The notes beneath the pieces are model-generated. The model had not been told where the DNA came from. It searched no databases and saw nothing but the letters and a program-made list of their open reading frames with translations. From contig CALHXW010000175.1 of NCBI GenBank assembly GCA_938040325.1, positions 1 through 52,861 on the forward strand: a stretch of DNA of 52,861 bases, read 5' to 3'. This DNA is from an uncultured bacterium (lineage in GTDB: Bacteria; Myxococcota_A; UBA9042; PHBI01). Shown one piece after another: positions 52,010 to 52,861 of this stretch. Every line of letters starts with the position of its first letter. Position 1 is the first letter of the stretch. Made by a program: the position numbers and the translations under genes.

Positions 52010-52191
52010 CGGGAAATGCGAAGTCTGATGACTTTGCGATGCGCTCAGCGCGGGTCCCAGGGCGCAGCTCGTGTTGATCTCAAGATCACTCAGGAGCTGC
52101 GCCCCTGCGCGCTGTGGTTTCCTCTCGTTCATCACACCAGGGGCACACCTCGCGGTGTCCCAGAATCCGCATTTCCCGGCAACGTTGCTAG
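52010..52191. repeat. Dispersed palindromic element, complete copy C
   Basis: Terminal inverted repeats CGGGAAATGCG (52010-52020) and CGCATTTCCCG (52168-52178) bound a 169-bp element. It contains GGCGCAGCT/AGCTGCGCC arms (52061-52069, 52095-52103) and, inside them, TGATCT-CA-AGATCA. After the right end lies GCAACGTTGC then TAG, resembling the flanks of copies A and B. No coding capacity, so MITE-like. It lies between the convergent Gly-rich lipoprotein gene and the HNH gene. Confidence 0.75.
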
Positions 52192-52264
52192 CCTCGACTT
52201 TAGCCATTTTGAGAATCCGAGGCTTCGCAGTCTCTAGGTGCACTCCCCTTTTTCGAGACTTGGG

Positions 52265-52861
52265 TCATGAACGGGTCGACGAGAATGGATTGCTCGTCCG
52301 ATGCCGGTACCGCGGGGGGATGCGCTGATTGTTGTGATGCTGGCAAAGCACGCGGAGATTCGATGCCGAGTGCTCTCCGCCGAGTGCAAAGGGGTGGACG
52401 TGGTCGAGTTGCAGCCTATGCGTCGCCACACACCGCTGCGAGGTCTGTGGGTCACGATACGTGCATCGCTCTCCGTCGCGTTCAAAGACGGTGCGGACAA
52501 CGTCTGCTGGGACGTGGCGCGAGCGCGCTCCTGCGACGGTCCCCGGGGATCGTGTTTCTGCGTCGCCGGCGTCACTGATTGGGGTCGCGTTGGTCTGCTT
52601 GGGCCGCTTCACGTGGGCTCGATGTCGACGCCTGAGGTCTTTTCGAAGGAGCGACAGCGCCTCGCGCAGCAGCGCTCGAACGCTGCGCTTGGCTGTCTGG
52701 CGGTGGCTAACGAGCGCGGTCACCTCTTCGAGAAGTCCTCGGGTCTCATCGTCGATCGTCACGGTGAGCTTGTGCTCCGTTGGCGACAGCGGCTGGACGG
52801 CCGCCCGACGCGGCCTCGTTCGTGGAGCGCGTTCGGGACGTGCTGGGGACGTGGAGGGAGC
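52265..52861 (-). CDS. HNH endonuclease, 5'-truncated by the window edge
   Basis: 198 residues visible; the frame stays open to the window edge and the 5' part is missing. The visible N-terminal part (VQPLSPTEHKLTVTIDDETR, LLREALSLLRKDLRRRHRAH) matches the linker region of a family of myxobacterial HNH proteins. The HNH domain follows: FERDGERCTYRDPQTSQRC, LQLDHVHPFALGGEHSAS (the H and D of the betabeta-alpha-metal site) and NLRVLCQHHN. The absence of the characteristic N-terminal helical domain is due to truncation only. Role unknown; such genes are scattered, mobile-looking DNA-cutting proteins. Confidence 0.88.
   Translation of the reverse strand, partial: APSTSPARPERAPRTRPRRAAVQPLSPTEHKLTVTIDDETRGLLEEVTALVSHRQTAKRSVRALLREALSLLRKDLRRRHRAHVKRPKQTNATPISDAGDAETRSPGTVAGARSRHVPADVVRTVFERDGERCTYRDPQTSQRCVATHRLQLDHVHPFALGGEHSASNLRVLCQHHNNQRIPPRYRHRTSNPFSSTRS

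Noticed and set aside
31768-52103. Strict covariation of the inner hairpin between element copies B and C
   Set aside because: Both fold a 6-bp stem with a 2-base loop, but their centres are offset by about three positions in the alignment, so this is similar form only, not base-pair covariation.

Overview
This 52.9 kb window is high-GC bacterial DNA with at least 37 protein genes, no rRNA, no tRNA and no CRISPR array that I can see. The content points to the Myxococcota/Bradymonadota (former Deltaproteobacteria) group. About half the genes encode lipoproteins with C-G-D-type lipoboxes followed by Asp/Thr-rich linkers. Their domains are typical of that group: CotH, VWA, PKD, EGF, MopE-like Cys/Asp motifs, receptor L-domain repeats and IgGFc-binding-like. 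A myxobacterial-style HNH endonuclease and a REP-associated (Y1/HUH) transposase relative are also present. This is inference from content, not a phylogenetic placement.

Layout. 1-217: an end of a dispersed palindromic element and a long hairpin. 213-5323 (minus): three lipoproteins in a row, two tandem L-domain repeat paralogues behind a nuclease-fold (SNase) lipoprotein. 5556-7877: a TolA-like membrane-anchored coiled-coil protein. 7903-13606: lipoproteins (PKD, CotH kinase, VWA) and small membrane or secreted proteins. 13612-15620: a GNAT acetyltransferase, folE (GTP cyclohydrolase I) and a four-helix membrane protein. 15708-21830: a 2040-residue beta-repeat protein with no signal peptide. 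22147-29642: an EEP-fold phosphodiesterase, a coupled lipoprotein pair, a PHM/DBH-like copper monooxygenase lipoprotein and a penicillin-acylase-family lipoprotein. 29728-31640: a GNAT protein and a secreted DM9-repeat protein. 31880-32949 (minus): a nickel superoxide dismutase operon made of a small His-rich membrane protein, sodN and its maturation protease. 33178-34566: an ecdysteroid-kinase-like phosphotransferase. 34592-38275 (minus): a 22-EGF-repeat lipoprotein.

38547-44476 combines a PhnW-like aminotransferase with a PhnD-PhnC-PhnE-type ABC importer; a transposase-like gene and a nested palindrome sit between them. This suggests phosphonate (aminoethylphosphonate) use, although the importer substrate could also be phosphite or selenate. 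44588-52002: a beta-propeller lipoprotein, an IgGFc-binding-like lipoprotein, a small lipoprotein, a two-helix membrane protein and a large DUF1565/Gly-rich lipoprotein. The window closes with a complete palindromic element and a 5'-truncated HNH endonuclease gene.

The most unusual points are the small His-rich membrane protein heading the NiSOD operon, the giant repeat protein with helical repeats resembling those of contractile-injection-associated proteins, a three-copy structured intergenic element (1-57, 31768-31877, 52010-52191), a large nested palindrome beside the transposase-like gene, and acidic Asp/Thr linkers shared by otherwise unrelated lipoproteins.
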